Origin: Protea cynaroides
Taxonomy: Eukaryota; Streptophyta; Magnoliopsida; Proteales; Proteaceae
DNA length: 64,000 nucleotides
Reading direction: 5' to 3'
Assembly (NCBI GenBank): GCA_028583415.1
Contig: CM053271.1
Location: 90,724,584-90,788,583 of the forward strand
Made by a program: the position numbers and the translations under genes. Below the pieces are notes generated by a model. The model saw only the letters and a list, made by a program, of their open reading frames with translations. It was not told the DNA's origin and ran no database searches. Of the stretch, positions 12,201 to 27,100 are shown piece after piece (position 1 is the first letter of the stretch; every line of letters starts with the position of its first letter).

Positions 12201-15200
12201 CTTATGCCGTCAGCTTTGTTAGCCAATTCATGCAAGATCCTTACCTTACTGTAATCACATGGAAGCAATGTTGTGCATTCTCTGTTATCTGAAGTCTGCC
12301 CCAGGTTATGGCACCCTTTTTTCTCCTTATTCTAGATTATTTTCCTCCATATTATAAATAAAGCTGGCAAGTGTCCATTAGACACAAGTCATTACACCAA
12401 ATCAACAGGTCAAGATGCAAAAAAAAAACAATTCCAACAGAAACAAAGATTGGTGCACAAAAACAGGCTACACATACTCACCCATCAATGCAAGGAACTC
12501 CTAGATAGTCTATTCATTCATATACATAATAATAGACAATTAGTGGATAAAATTTTAAATTTGAAACAGCAAGAAGCCTAATACAACCATTGAAAAGACA
12601 GAGAGGAGGAAAAAATCATCAAACTTGAACAAGGCAGCTATGATGTCCGGTAGTGCTCATCATGGTTAGATGCTTGGCAATTAGGCTAGAGCATAGGTCA
12701 TAGATACATAGAACAAGGGATTCAACCAAAACGGGGAGACTGCAATATTTTGCCTACAACACATCATGTAAATGCAGGAGCATTATTTATAGGAAATGCT
12801 ATTTACATGGCCTTATTTAGGAAGGGCTTCCAAAACGGCCCAAACTAAAACGGCCCAAACTCATTGTGGCACATGGACAGACAATGTGGCAATTTTGACC
12901 GTTGGATAAAGAGGACCTGGTTGGGATTAGCCACGAGTCAAGTTTCGGAACCTAATTCAATCAAATCCCCTCCCTTTGAATTGGCATGCATCCTCATGTA
13001 TGGTACTGTGTGTACTGCCATAGTCTTGTATTTTTCAAAACTATATTTTTCCCAATTGGCAAACTCTGTTTGCACTGTCACTTAGTATGTGAGTTGGGGA
13101 GACTGAGGTTAGGTGTCCACAAAATTTGGGCCCCATCTCATCTGTGCTACGTGGCAAATTTTTAAGGCCGTTTAAGAAAGGCTACCTAAACGACCGTTTA
13201 GGAAAAATGCCCCCTTAATTTATTTTAATAGGTTTCATGGAAAAAATAATTTAAGATAATGGATTCAAATTTGGTCCATGGCTTTGATAATAAGACTGGA
13301 GCTGTCCTCCTAGATACTTCAATGAAATGCTACCTCCATGTCTCATAGAATTCAAATGTTTCATCTAAATAATCTAATCAGCAAATTTGCATCGATGGTC
13401 ATTTGCCTCGGCTTTGCCTTTTTCTTCTTGTTTCTGGAAATGGCCTTGACTAAGGACCCCACCAAAAGTCAATTGTATCACAAACATTTCTAATTAGTAA
13501 CAATACAGCCTTTGAAGAGGAAATGGTGATTAATCTGCCCCCACAACAGAATCAATAGAGCCCATGAATGGATAAAATAAAAAATATTCAATTTTGTAAA
13601 GAGATAGAACATGTTAGTATGTTACAGAATCTTTACCGCTGGGAACAGGTAGGGTGCATTATAGTTTGGATCAAATGCATTATACCACAACATAGAGATT
13701 GTTGGAAATTAATATTTAGCCTCAATTATAAGACTATATGATCTTGATGTTGATTAAATTTAGTTATCAATCTCCATGTGCTAGTAATTCAGTGTTTTGA
13801 TAGATATATCTGTGTTGGTTTGATTACATCCCTTCATCATCTTGGGGTTTCTTTGTACTGGATTATTAGCTTCACATGCATCGCACAGGGTTTACCTAAT
13901 AGTGTGGAAACTAAAAAAAAATGGGGAAATTTATATCTGTCCCCTTTACTTAACCTATAATTACTGAAACTCTAATATCAGAAATTCTTTTCTGATTCCC
14001 CCAGAAAAGACAAATTTCAACCTCTCTTTCTCCCCTGGCATTCTAAATCCCTGTATCACCTATCTTCGCCACTCCCACAGCACCTCCCCCCCCAAAAAAA
14101 AAAAAAAATTCCTTCAATTTCCTAATTGACTTTCTGGCTCTTCAAGTTCATTCTGCAAATGGTCAACCTTTGCTGCCGTCTTCATCAATTCCTCTTAGGA
14201 TTGTGTTAGAGCTTCTTCCAGAGAAGATTTTAGCTTTCTTCTGCAACCTCTACAAGGTCCAAGTACTCTCAATGACCTTCTGTTCCAATCCCTCAATTTC
14301 TTTCTGGAACTGAAGAATTTTCCCATCTTTTTCCATGACTTTAGCTTGTCTCCTCACACTTGCTACCTCAATCTCTATTGTCAACTTCTCTTGCCTCCAC
14401 TAGTGATAGTTTCTCCTCCAAATCACAGATTTGGATTTCACTCACTAATTGGAATCTACATCAGTGCAACCTCTTGTTCAATTCTTCCAGCAGATTGTTA
14501 TAGGCCAAGTCTTCGGATGCATGGTGATTTTCCTGGTGAAGGCCAACACCTTGTGGATAACATCAACCGCATTTCATCTTAACATATGCTTCTCGTTAGA
14601 TCAAGAATCCTCCGATGCTCCAAACAGAGAGAGGGAGGAAGGTGGAAGCGATCTTCAAAATCTCAGAGAATACACCATTACTGGACAATCTATTGATTCT
14701 CATCCTGAATTTGCTTTTGATCTCGGAAAAAATGTTGTGGTTTCCTGCTTAAGCCTGAGGTTTTGTTACGTTTTGAGTTCTGTAGTCTAGGTGTCACCTA
14801 GCTTAGTGCTGTTTATTTTCCAGCTTTAGTAGCTTTAGTTTTACAGTCCTTTTTTACTTCTAATTCTTGTAATGTAAACTTAGACTAGAAGTCGACTTTC
14901 CTTTTACTTTCCTTTTTGGTAAGTCATTCATTATTATAAATAAAGGCAGAGGGGAGGGGGAGAGAAATAATTCAATCACTCTCTCCCCTCTCATGGTTCT
15001 CTCTCACACTTCTCTCCCTCTCATTCTCGGTCTCTCTTTACTACTTCATCTATTGGTTCTTCTTCCATTATTAGCTGAGTGAGATCCGTTCTGTCTTACG
15101 TCTATATTGTTACAGGTTTGACTAATCGTTACTTCTTTACGGTTTAATTTCAAGTTAAGGGTGGAATTATGGATTCTATGAAAAAATAATTTTTATTGGG

Positions 15201-17453
15201 AACCAAGAGGGCCGAAGCAGGCCATCCATTCATAGAATTAATTATTTAACGTATCAGCCAAACCTGTATTGTCCGCCATCACTAACCTGGGAGGAATTCA
15301 AGAAATAAAATTCTTAACTCATCGTAGGAAGGGGTTAAACAGCAATTTAGAGAAAAGCAATAAGGCTGAACCCAAGGTTAAACAACAAATTTGAGAAGAG
15401 CAGTAAAATTTGAAGCTGCTTCAATATCTTCCATTGCTTTCTCCCCAACTTGAATCACGTTGCTGCCATCACAAGAAAATGGGCATCACACTTATCATAC
15501 CGACAAACATGAAACATGAGTAAGAGGTAAGTGAAATTTCCCATCCACCATCCACAACCAATAATGATATGTACAAAGAACTCTTTAAAGTAAAGGAAAT
15601 TGGCTTCTGTCTTTGAACCGATGCTGTAAGTTTCAATGTATAATTTTCTCTACTGTCTAAAACCGATCATGATATACACAAAGACATCTGGATTCTTGGG
15701 ATCAGAGCTATCCGCCGAGATGGACTGAACTGATGATCTCCAGCAACTCCAGTCAGACATCATGGCATTGCTGGACGACCCTTGATGAGGCATGGAGAAT
15801 GTGGTGAGGGTGCTGTGGGAGAGATGACTCAGAGGGGTAATCTGGGGATTTCAGAGGCCAGGGGAGAAAGAGAGATTAAAATTTATCATTTCTGGGGGAA
15901 TCAGAAAAAAAAGTTCTGAAAGGAGAGTTCGAGTAATTGTAAGTGACCTGTAGGGGACTGACAGAAATTTCCCTTAAAAAAAAAAAAATTTCATCTCTCA
16001 CACCAAATACACACTGAACCAGATAAATTTCTCCCATCAACTTTTAAAGCCTCCATCTTAGAGAGCAGGCCTCGGTGCAATAATTCGCCCGAATCCCAAT
16101 CATTTGGAAAGATTAGGAAAATGTCGCGTTCTTTTGACATTGAAGTACATCGCGAATAATTTGTGAAAATATTTTAAGAATAATTCGTACAAAATAATAC
16201 TTTGTTATAATATACAAAAACAGAAAAAAAAATATTTTCAACTCTAGTTCTCCCACATGTCTCACTTGGGAAAACAAAGAGAACTGGGATGAGAACCCAG
16301 CTTAGCACCCACCATAGAAACAAGTAGGTGAGCACCCTATTTATAGGGTTCTCACCTCTATATTTTTTTATCTGTCGGATGTGGGACTAAAGCCCCTTCT
16401 TGTGAACTTAGAAGTTTCAACTCCCAAGGTGAGTATGTATAGCATATGTATTCTTCCAAAAGAAAAGGGCATTTTTGTCCGAATAGATCCCCAATAGGCA
16501 AAGGAAATGGGATGTGGAGAGCATTGAACAAGGTGTTTAGGCTATGGGGTAAGGGACCCAGTTCTCCATCAGTTCAATTTCAACCACATGGATGATGTAG
16601 TGCAACATCTAAGACCGTCAATTACATTAGGTAATATTTACTTGTCCAGTGTAGATTTGGACGATATCTATATCATATTTTGTCCACCTGTTTTCTCACT
16701 ACAGTCTACATCATATTTCTCGAGCCATTTATTCTTCCTATTTCATTCTTTTCTTTCTATGGCTTTTATTTCTTAGCCCATAATCCATAGAAAAAAATCC
16801 CATTCCAGTACGCCCTGATAATATTGGTCTAGACCCATATCAATCCAACTATTCGCTTTGAAGACTTTTGACCTTCCACATACACCAATTAAAATCGAAT
16901 GGACTATAACAGTCACCAGCCGGTTTTGTTAACTCTCTTTGCTCAGTACATGAAGATGGGTTTAGTTGATTAATGTACATCGTATTTAGTTAGTTAAACT
17001 TTTACATCATTATATGGGTGTCCTATGCTTTAGAAAGGCACTATCCAATTCCTCCTCACCTGTATCCATTAAGCTCAACATGCTTAGTTTAGGACTTTAC
17101 TTCTATCATATATTATATATTATTTATAAAAAAAATTTATATCACTTGTATGTAATGCATCTATGATAATTGATTGATAAAGCAAAATGGGAACAGAATA
17201 TATTAAAAATTAGCATCCGTTTTTTTTTTTTTTTTTTTTTTTTTTGCAAACGAATAATTCCTGGATCAATCTGAATCCGAAATTTATTTTATGTCTTCTT
17301 TTTTTATCGAATTGTTGACCGATCTAAACAAATTGTTTTGAATTATTTTCCTTCTGAATAATTCCCAATCCGAATTTCCTAAACTACTAGGAGCAAGGTT
17401 CTAAATCTTGGATCTCGACCTCGTCTCGGTGAGGTCAAGATTTTTGAGATTTT

Positions 17454-17484
<31 letters not shown>

Positions 17485-20400
17485 GGTATCATGTAAAGAT
17501 GGAAACTTCCAATATTTCTAAGATCTTGGAGAGGTCTAGATTTCTGAGATTTCCGAGATTCTGAACAGAAAAGCATAATTTAAGATCATACTTTACCATG
17601 GAAATTGCTGCATGAGTTATCTGGAGGACATCCACGCAAGCAGCAATGGATCCATCTGCAAACAAAATATTGTCAAATCTAGGATTGTGAAACAATCACA
17701 AAATATTGTCAAATCCAGGATTGTGAAACAATCTCAAAATATTTTCAAATTAAAACTATACCTTTATCTACAACAGGAAGATGTAAAAACTTCCCATCAT
17801 GCATTATATGCAATGCATCAAGGATTGTTGTCTCCAGTGTCGCACATTCTGGCTTGGGTGTCATTACCTTCAGAATAAACCACAGAAGTAAGGTAATGCC
17901 AACAGACTGAAAGTAAGAAAAGCATCCATTCACCTAGACAGTTTGATGTTCCAGGGAGACATCCAGTGCTGAAAGGTATAATATCAATTCACTATCTAGT
18001 TCAATCGTAACATATCAATTTAATATCATTCAAATCCACGGGAACAATGATTTTCAGTCATGAAAGCTGATATACATGTAAATCAATAACACTAGTCATG
18101 AAGAAAATAACACACCTAGAGAATATTAAGCAATACAATCACATTGTTTTATGCCAACAGCATCACAATTTATTTTTTTAATGTTAGATTAGCTGGGAAT
18201 ATCTTCAATATCAAAGGTCCTAAGAACCAGTGAGATACTTTACAAGTGTAGGAAGTCAAGCAAGAGAAGCTGAGCACCGTAAAAGATCGAAATATTCAAT
18301 ATCAAACAACATATTATTGATATTATTGTCGTCACAATTTGGTGGAGTTCACTAGTCTAGTAAATATCCTTAACTGAAATATAATAGTGGATCTGGATAT
18401 CTCCATATCACCAGTGCAAATTTTTATATCAAACTTCCCATGTTTACAATCAGCTTTTGAAATTTTAGGGAGCCAAACTCTATATTTCTGGGGAACCTTA
18501 CTCTTTCCAGTGCCTGCCAAGGAGGTGGGGAAGGGAAGAAAACTAGCTCCTTGCACCTGTAGACATTATGTATTTCACGAGCAAAGTTACCTCCTAGGCA
18601 TCACGTTAGTACAGGTGTGGGCAGATGGTGAAGGTCCTGAAGGACCCAGGTAAGTGTCCTCAGGTAAGTGTCCTGCTGATGCAGCCCAGGTCTACTTCAG
18701 AAAAAGGGGCCGAAAATCCTCAATTGGGCCAGGCCCAATTGCCTAAGTCAAGTATCAAGTACCGCCAGCTATTTCTAACCGATAGCACTCAGTCTTCTTA
18801 GTTAGAATTGTTAGCAGTTAGTTTCCTAATTACCTATGACTCTATTGTCATTGTTAGTTTCCTAATATATAGGCTAGAAAGTTAGAAAGTCTCAATTACT
18901 TGGAGACTAAGTTACTACTTTTCAGATTTAGAAACTTTCCTTTTGCATTGTGTTAGAACCTTCCTATATTATAAAGGAGGTTAGCTTTTACTAAATTTAT
19001 GTCTTTCCTATTTTATTTGTAAGATCTCAAGCTATAAATAAGAGAGAAATCAGGCTGGCGGGAGAGAGAATTTTTCTAGAAAATTAAAGAGTAATTAATT
19101 TCTAGTTGAGCCTCACCGGGTTGTGAAACTCAACCTCTTGTTCTTCTTTCTTCCTTGAGAATTCTGATTTTTATTTTGAGTTACAAATATTCTACACTGG
19201 CTGGCGACAGAGCTTTCCTACAGATCCATTGAGTTTTCTTATTAAACTAGTACCAAACTACAGCATCAATCAATCATGATCCAGAACTGAGGCGCTAACA
19301 GGCTCAGCCAACTTTCAGGCCCCATAACTTCAACTCTTTTCAAATCTTCTTCAACTTTGGAAGGGTGTTCATAATTGTTATCAATGACTTCTAAACCAAG
19401 TTTCACAAATTTCTGATGGCAGATTTTGAGATAAGTAATTTTCTCTATTACTTTTTTCTGCAGATTTTGTAATCCCATCTGGGTCTGCCGCCTATTATTC
19501 TTGGACTGAATAGGGATCCTGTAGCAAAGAGGGGTTGTTAATTTGAGTTGCCCTAAACCCTCTTTGCCATCACCTACCCCTAGTAAAGCCTGAGTAGCAT
19601 TCAAGGGAGAAAGAACCATTCAGTGAACCATTCAGTGAACAAAAAAAAAAAAAACATCAGATTGCAACTCAGAAACATACGTTACTCTCTCTCATCTTTA
19701 GGAGTTCATACGCAAGAACTCTATTAGCAGTAATCAATTAACTATAACAACCATAAATAAATTTTCAGCAAGTATAAGAAAACCGTAAAAATAATTTCAG
19801 CAAGTACAAGAAAACAGTACCCAAAAAAAAAAAAAAAAAAAAAAAAATCAAGTATAAGAAAACTTCATCGGAGGCATCTAAAATATCATAGCCTCTCACG
19901 TTTTTGATACATCATCAGCTTCCCTTGGGGTTTTAACGTCAGCATCACTTATCTCCCATGACCCTGCATAGGCAGATCAGCACTGGGTAATGGCCCTTCT
20001 ATCACTTACCTCCCTCTATCACATGTTTGTCAGTTTAAGCAACAAAAAAGGCAGATTTAACTTAACTATTACCCTAAAACCATTTTGTAGCCCTACGAAT
20101 TTGGCTAATAATTAACTAAAAGGCTTAGTCTCCCTTCTTAACATATTTAATTCCTTTAATATTCATGGTATTGTTCTCCATATAAGGTATTGCACTGAAA
20201 ATTATAAGTATAACCAATACTTTTTTCAATGCAAAAATATCAAATCCATCAACTAACAAGTTGTGGGCACTTCATTCATTATAATAAATATAGAAAATGA
20301 TTATGGTTTCTTCAGCTTACTGTTGATATATTATCTAGTTTATCACAAAATTTGTTCAAAAATCATAATTAATGTTATGAGCAATAAATGTAGCAGACAG

Positions 20401-21081
20401 CCTGAAATCTTAATTTTAACTAACTTAACTAATTAACCACACAGGTAAAGTGAAAGCTTTATCTTCCACGTTGAGGTTACCTAAAAGCAAAGAGATTGAA
20501 CCACAAACACAGACCAAGTCCCAAAAACCCACAAAGACCTTGCATATTTATAAGAGTGGTGACTCAAATCTCACCAAACCCAGCTTTAGAAAAACAATCT
20601 GGTCAGACCAGCCCTTTTGTACATTTCAGATTTAGGTCTACATCTGACACTTCTTTTTCGACTTCACCCAGTGATCACCATATAAACAAACTTCATCACA
20701 ACAAAATAAATTTTAAAATAACTACTTTACTAAAAAGGCATAGAAACATATTGATGTCACTTCTTTAGGATCCATTAAAAACTGTCAAAGCCTGGTTAGA
20801 GCCACATCATCTAGCTCACAAAGAAAAAGAAAAGAGCAGGGTTACTGAAACAAGATAAATGATGGAAAGGAGGGTTAAAAGAAGCATGAGAACATGTAAG
20901 AACCTTTTCCACAAGAGTCAGCTCAGGGGAAAGATTTTGAGCCACAACTCGCATAAGTACATCTTTTGACCTGCAGCACAGTACCAAAACAACCATGTAA
21001 GTAAGCAGCAAACTAAAGGCAATGGATAGAAAATACATACAACCTTCTATCAATAGGTGTTGCAAGCAACACACACACAAC

Positions 21082-21112
<31 letters not shown>

Positions 21113-24100
21113 TTGAAGGCAAGGTTTTCATACGTAAGTATGCCCAGTGGTTTGTTTCCAGTTGCAATAATCACTGAATTAACTCGCAACTCTCGCATCT
21201 TTTTCGTTACAACATAGACAGGATCTGATGGAGATACTATTGCAACCCTGCAAGGGAAGACAATTAACAAAATTGGTAACAAGAAACCAATGCCAAAATA
21301 ACAACATAGTATGGAAGACTTAATGACAAAGGCAGGCCAACAACAAACTCATAAACAAGTATAGTACTTTGAATTTTCAGGGATGATGGTTGATAAGGAA
21401 GGCTTAAACATCCGCTCCCTGAGAGTTTCTATGAAGGCATATGGAGCTGCATCCAAAAACATGAAATAGATAAGTAAGAAGGAAATATATCAATTTTCTG
21501 CTACACATGATAATTCAAAAGAAAAAAAAAAGGAAAATGTTTCCAGGAATTCAGGTGGGTACATAAATTCCTTAATTAGGTAAGATTTCAAAGTTGATAC
21601 AGCTGAACCAGACCATCCATGAAATTGGAAACACTTTGGTTGGTCTGATATCAAGTTTCATTATCCACACACAATTGTATAGTCAATGATGTATGATTTT
21701 TTTCCCTTGTGGTTTCAGCTTTCAAAATTTTAGTATTCTAATTGGAAGTGGGATACAAACTTTCAAGTTCCAACGAGGGCCATATATTGTCATCAGATGT
21801 GATCAATGTTGTCAAGACAACACCTATGTGGGTTTTCACCACCAGGGCATTTGGTCACCTAATTGTTTCACATCTTTTTTTTTTTTTTTTTTTTTTTGAA
21901 GTGTCATTTGTAGCTCTATATTGGACTGTATAAAGTACTTATATACACTTTCATGAATGTAATCATCCATATGTCTTAAAAAAAAAAAAACCAAAATTGA
22001 TGCCCTAACCCCCCCCATTTGTATAAATTTTCTTATGAAAGATGTACTCTTACAACACCTTGTATTGCCTAGTCGACTCGCTTTGCTGCCTAAACGCTCA
22101 GGCAGCCCTCCAACACAATGGGTCACCTTGTCGCCGTGACCACCTTGGATATCAAACTTATGGTGAAATTCACTAGATGAGATGACAAATGACTTGCAAG
22201 GTTTTTAATATTGGCAAGGCACCCCATTTGGTCGTTGATGAAAGCGAAACATTCATCAAAATGTGAGCAAATTTTGGTAAAGTATGCCAAAATGACAAAA
22301 ATGCCCATTTTGTGCCCTAAATATTGAATTTTTTTGCATGAAACTTCAAGACTGTCTATTTAAGCATAAATACACATGTTTGAATCATCAGACTGGAAGG
22401 AAAAAAAATCCAAAGTGATAGCTTCGCTTTAGACCCAATGGTTCTAGTGTATACCTTAGCGGCGTAGTTTACCGTTATCTTTTTCCTTCTATAACCAATT
22501 ATACCCATAATTTAAGCCTATTACATACAACTATCAATCCGAACAATTGAATAACGCATTCAGAATGAAAAAAAAAACCATAAAATAACACACATATATC
22601 AAAGTGTGAAACCAATTAACAGTACAATCATACATAAATTGCACAATTTCAGCAACTTAGCAAATCAATGTTAATAACCTGAATCATGCACATTGAATGT
22701 TAGTCTAATGATTAAGTACAGCTAAACATTCAATTCAACCACGAAACACAAGAAACTGCAGAAATTTGAAAGAATTTAGGGATTTATCTTCAAACTCAAA
22801 ATTTGGAAAAAAAATTAGGGCAACTGACATAGTTGTCAAAGCGGCAGGCACTGTCTTAGTGCCTTGGCATCTAGGCGGATCTTGAATGCCTAGGTGAGCG
22901 GTCGCCATATTCTTCAAGATTCTGAGACAGAAAATAGTGAGGAAAGAAAGGAAAATATGAGGAAAAGGGGGAGGAAACAGGGAGAACAATAAGGTAAAGA
23001 GGGGAAATGAAGAGAAAAGGAGCGAATGAAAAGTCGAAAGAAGAAACAGTAGCAGCTACTACTACTTCCGGAAAGGTTGCAATGGCACTCCCATCATAGT
23101 AGGAGGAAGAGAGAGATATATACTTAGAACTCATGCTGCAACCACTACCTTTCTATCTTCGACATCAAAGAGGAAGCAGGCCAGATGAGTTCATTTATTA
23201 AATTATAACTTTAAAGATGACGTTTTTTTTTATTAGTTTATATATTTGCCCCATATTCACAAGTAAAAAAAATAAAATAAAAATTTCAATTTACATACAT
23301 GCCCCTCCCCCCAATTTACAATTTAATAGAAAGAGATATCATATTTGACATCTAAAATTCCTTTAGCATATGCACGTTTTAGTTGCCTAGGTGTCTCCCA
23401 GGTACCAGCCTAGGCGGCTGGACACTGTCTAGGTTCGCCTTAATGCCATGACAAGTATGGTAATGATGCTTCAAATTCACCCAAACATTAAAAAGGATGC
23501 TCCACATTCAAAGTCCATGCCTTGATTCAGCAGAAATTGTAGGTTTTTTGGGCAAAATTGAATTTTCCGGGCAATTTGGAGCACGTTGGCGCTTTTGCTA
23601 CGAAACGAGACGAAACTGCTCAAAATGACCCAAAACAACTCAAATTAAGGATTAATACACCTGTATTATATACAATTGACTTGGTAATTTCAACCAACTA
23701 CTGTCATGCCAAAATTTGGTATTCCAGCCTTTCTCATATTATTTCATTTTGGTTTCTTGCAAAACCAAAATATTTTGCTAATTTCGGTTGAAAAGTTCAG
23801 GCTGTTTCGACCGAAATTTCGAACCGTGGTAACATGTGAAGACCTTTTCAGCGGCCAACTAAAGCCACCATGATGCGGATCCAGGTCGAGAAAACCCAAA
23901 TGGGTCCACTGACAGGCCCACCCAAGTTATATAGTAGCTTCACTTGATAAACAGTGGCAGTTTGGTAAATAATCAGGAATTGACAATAATTTGAGTAACC
24001 AAACAAACCCTTAGGATAGGATAGGAATTAGACTTAAAGTAACAGGGGTAGACTTGGAATGAAGTCTAAAATAAGGACAAAACAGAATTAAACACCTAAA

Positions 24101-27100
24101 GAGGGGTATTATGGGAAAACTAACCAAAGCAAAAAAGGTAAAATAATAAAATAAAGGGAAAAGGGGAGTTACGTTGGGGAAGGGTTTTCTCCTCCCTCAC
24201 AACTGTGAAGCGAGGTGGAAAACAGATTGGGTTGGGGAAAGAGAACTCAGCTGGGAGCGATCGGATTGGCCTGAAATTTGAAGGGGAGGCCGCAAACTGG
24301 AGGGACTACCATTAAATCACCATAAGCTACTAATATTGAACCTAGATGGAACAAATCGAAGTATAAAAGAACTGCTAGGTGGTAGTTGCAGGTTCAGCCA
24401 TGTTTGAAGCTTCGGTTCTCTCAGCGAAGGGCCTAGGGTTAGGGTCGTTTAGGGTCAAGGAAGTCTCACCGAAAGCTACAGGGGAAAAGAAGAGGGATGA
24501 GGGAGATTAGGGCATTTCAGTGGGCTGGGATTACTGCCCAGATCAGGGAGGGAAGAAGTAGAGTGGGGAAAATCTGAGAGGGAGAGAGGCAGGGAAGAGA
24601 TGAAGCCGACAACCTGCTGTGAGAAACAAGGAGGGTTAGAGAGAGAAACAAGGGAGGGTTAGATAGAGAAACCAGAGGGTTAGAGAGAGAAACTAGAGGG
24701 GATAGGAAGAGAATACCTACCCAAAGACTGGTACGGGAAGGATGGCTTCCACAGCAGTGGGGAAGGGGAAAGAGTCGCGCAAGAGGGTGTCATACTTGAG
24801 AGAAAGAGACAATGAGTGAGAGAGAGGGAGAGCAGGCTGCTTTGCCCGTAGGGACCCAAACAACCAAACAACCAAACAACTTCAATTTTTCATTCTCTTC
24901 TTAATTAAAATTAATAATAAGAGTTGCCTATAAATAGGCTTACATTAGGCCCCACAAGATAATTCTAACTATAAAAAAAATAAAATAAAAGAACTGCATT
25001 CCTATTATAACTCAAACTCTATAGCAAAACCCTAACAACTCTAAATAAACTTGCCAAAAAAAATTACGGAGAATCCCCAAATTAAACTGAAACCCTAAAA
25101 AGATTCCAATCCGATGGATCCTATCCTGCATCAATTCCCAAATTCAAGTGGAAGATTCTATGAATACCCATGTTTCTTGCTAGTTGACTGTCTAACCAAC
25201 CCAGCAAACATGATCCAAATACTAAATTGATCCAACTCATATTATAAAATGTTTTAGAACTCAAAGCCACAAGAAAGATAAACTATAATAGAGAAGCTTG
25301 TTTCATTCAGTATTTACTGAAACTCAATCATAGATTTACAAGTATAGGTTTCCAACAAAACACGATAATACCCATGTAACTTTAGAACTAACCTGTAAAA
25401 CCATTTCCCCATTGACGTTCCACCCCTTCCACAGCAGCTGCAATGGCACTTCCTTGCTCGGCAGCTTTTTCCATTCTAGATATAGCATCATAGAGGCACT
25501 TTGTGATATCCAACAAAGCAATAACTTCACCATTTTCAACAACAGGGAGGTGCCTAAACTTTCCTGGAAAAACGAAGAGGAATTGAAGATCAATTTCAGT
25601 TGGAATCCATCTGTAAGTATTTATCCATATTCCACTTAAAGATATGAAACAAACACATCGCAGTGTAAACCAGAAAAGATGGCTATGATCTGACGACCAT
25701 CAATAAAGGAAATAAAAAGTGAAAGTTCATTAAAAAAATAGTTCAAAAGCAACAAAACCTATAGTGAACCACCACAAAACGGGGCCACTAATTCACTAGT
25801 TTCAGAAATTTTAATCAGTGACAAGATGCACAGTAAATTGAGCTGTCAGCATTTGTAGCACCTTTTAGATAGGAGTAGGACAAACTAAATGTACGTTGGA
25901 ATTGCAATGGTTAAAGTTCCATCTGCATGTACTTATGACAAGATTTTCATGCACAGCATCTATTATACAAACATAAAATTGGCAATAAATACTTCAGAAA
26001 GACTAATCAGTCCATGATATGCAAAGCAACTAATATTGATCAAAAGAAGCTAAACATGAGAACACATATGCACGCATGACTGCACCAAAGGGCACAACCC
26101 CAATTTACCAACTGTCTGGACGTACAACAAAACTTGAGGGAACTCCAAACTCTTCAGGAGCAAAACAGGAAAGGCAATGTAAGTGCCCAAGTTATCAGCA
26201 GACACCAACTTTCCCATAATCCTAGTGTAGCGGACACAAGAGATGCGCAGATCACTGATACTGAATCCATAAAGCTGAAATGTTTTATAGTTCTATGCAT
26301 CAACAAGCAGATGTTCCTCTTATTGTAGTTGAGATTAATCACAGGAAGGCACATAAAGTGTATGCTTCTTGCACTGCTGTACAAGCTGGAAATTCCAGTG
26401 CCAATTTATGACTTTGACAATGTGCAAAGATGCTTTTCTTTTCAATCAGATGTCCTAATATCCTTTTGACCCTAATCTACTGATGTGCTCCAATCATGTG
26501 GATTCCATTGCTTTGTTGGGTATACATCAGGATTTCTTTCTTTATCATCTGTTTGCAACCACCTGAGGGCTCTGATTGGGAAAATTAATCAACTATTCAA
26601 GACTTAGTATGCATATGTTTTCTGTTTGCAATAAAGATAGAGACAGCTACTGTTTGCTGAATGTGATAGCCTAGGTAATTAGCTGCTCCTATATGTGAAC
26701 CTCTTAGTGAAGCATAAGAGTTACCTAGGATTTCAATTTTCAAATGCCAGGGAACTCCAGTGAAAATAAATTTAACTGTCAAGTCAGTAAATTGTGCCAA
26801 AGCCATATGACCTCTTCTTTTGAATACCCTAACATTTCTTCAAAACTCATTAGAATGATCACAAACACCCATATCTATAGCTCAGAAGGTCATGCTCAAT
26901 TCCTAAGACTTCTAATAACAATTCCAGAGCTCCTTTACTACCAAGCTATCTGGTAGGACATCCGCAATTTCCATACTGGTGAGAAATATTGGATCATTAC
27001 CTTGTTTAGTACAGTTATACTAAATCATATTGATATGATATACTGGATCATGTTGTGAGGAGTACTGGATCAATGCTCTATTAAGCGAACGTATTATTGT

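Larger units (their letters stand above)
7804..12407 (+). mobile_element. Ty1/Copia LTR retrotransposon, decayed, inside intron 9
   Basis: The limits are set by a 5-bp target duplication GGTCA (7799-7803 and 12408-12412). The 5' LTR runs from TGTTG at 7804 to ATCAATA at 7942 and is followed directly by TGGCATCAGAGC, a methionine-tRNA primer-binding site. Domains appear in Copia order: gag with zinc knuckle, protease, integrase, reverse transcriptase, RNase H. Many stops and frameshifts interrupt them. The element lies antisense to the host gene. Its 3' LTR is reduced to 79 bp (12329-12407) and joined directly to RNase H coding sequence. Confidence 0.9.
21447..25392. other. Intron 4: repeats only
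   Basis: No coding region is seen. It holds T-runs (21876-21896), a CTAGGCGG/GCCTAGG-word repeat (about 22826-23460), a TTTCGA-word repeat ending near 23836, a retroelement-like GC-richer stretch (23860-24890) with a minisatellite, and an AT-rich tail. Confidence 0.4.
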
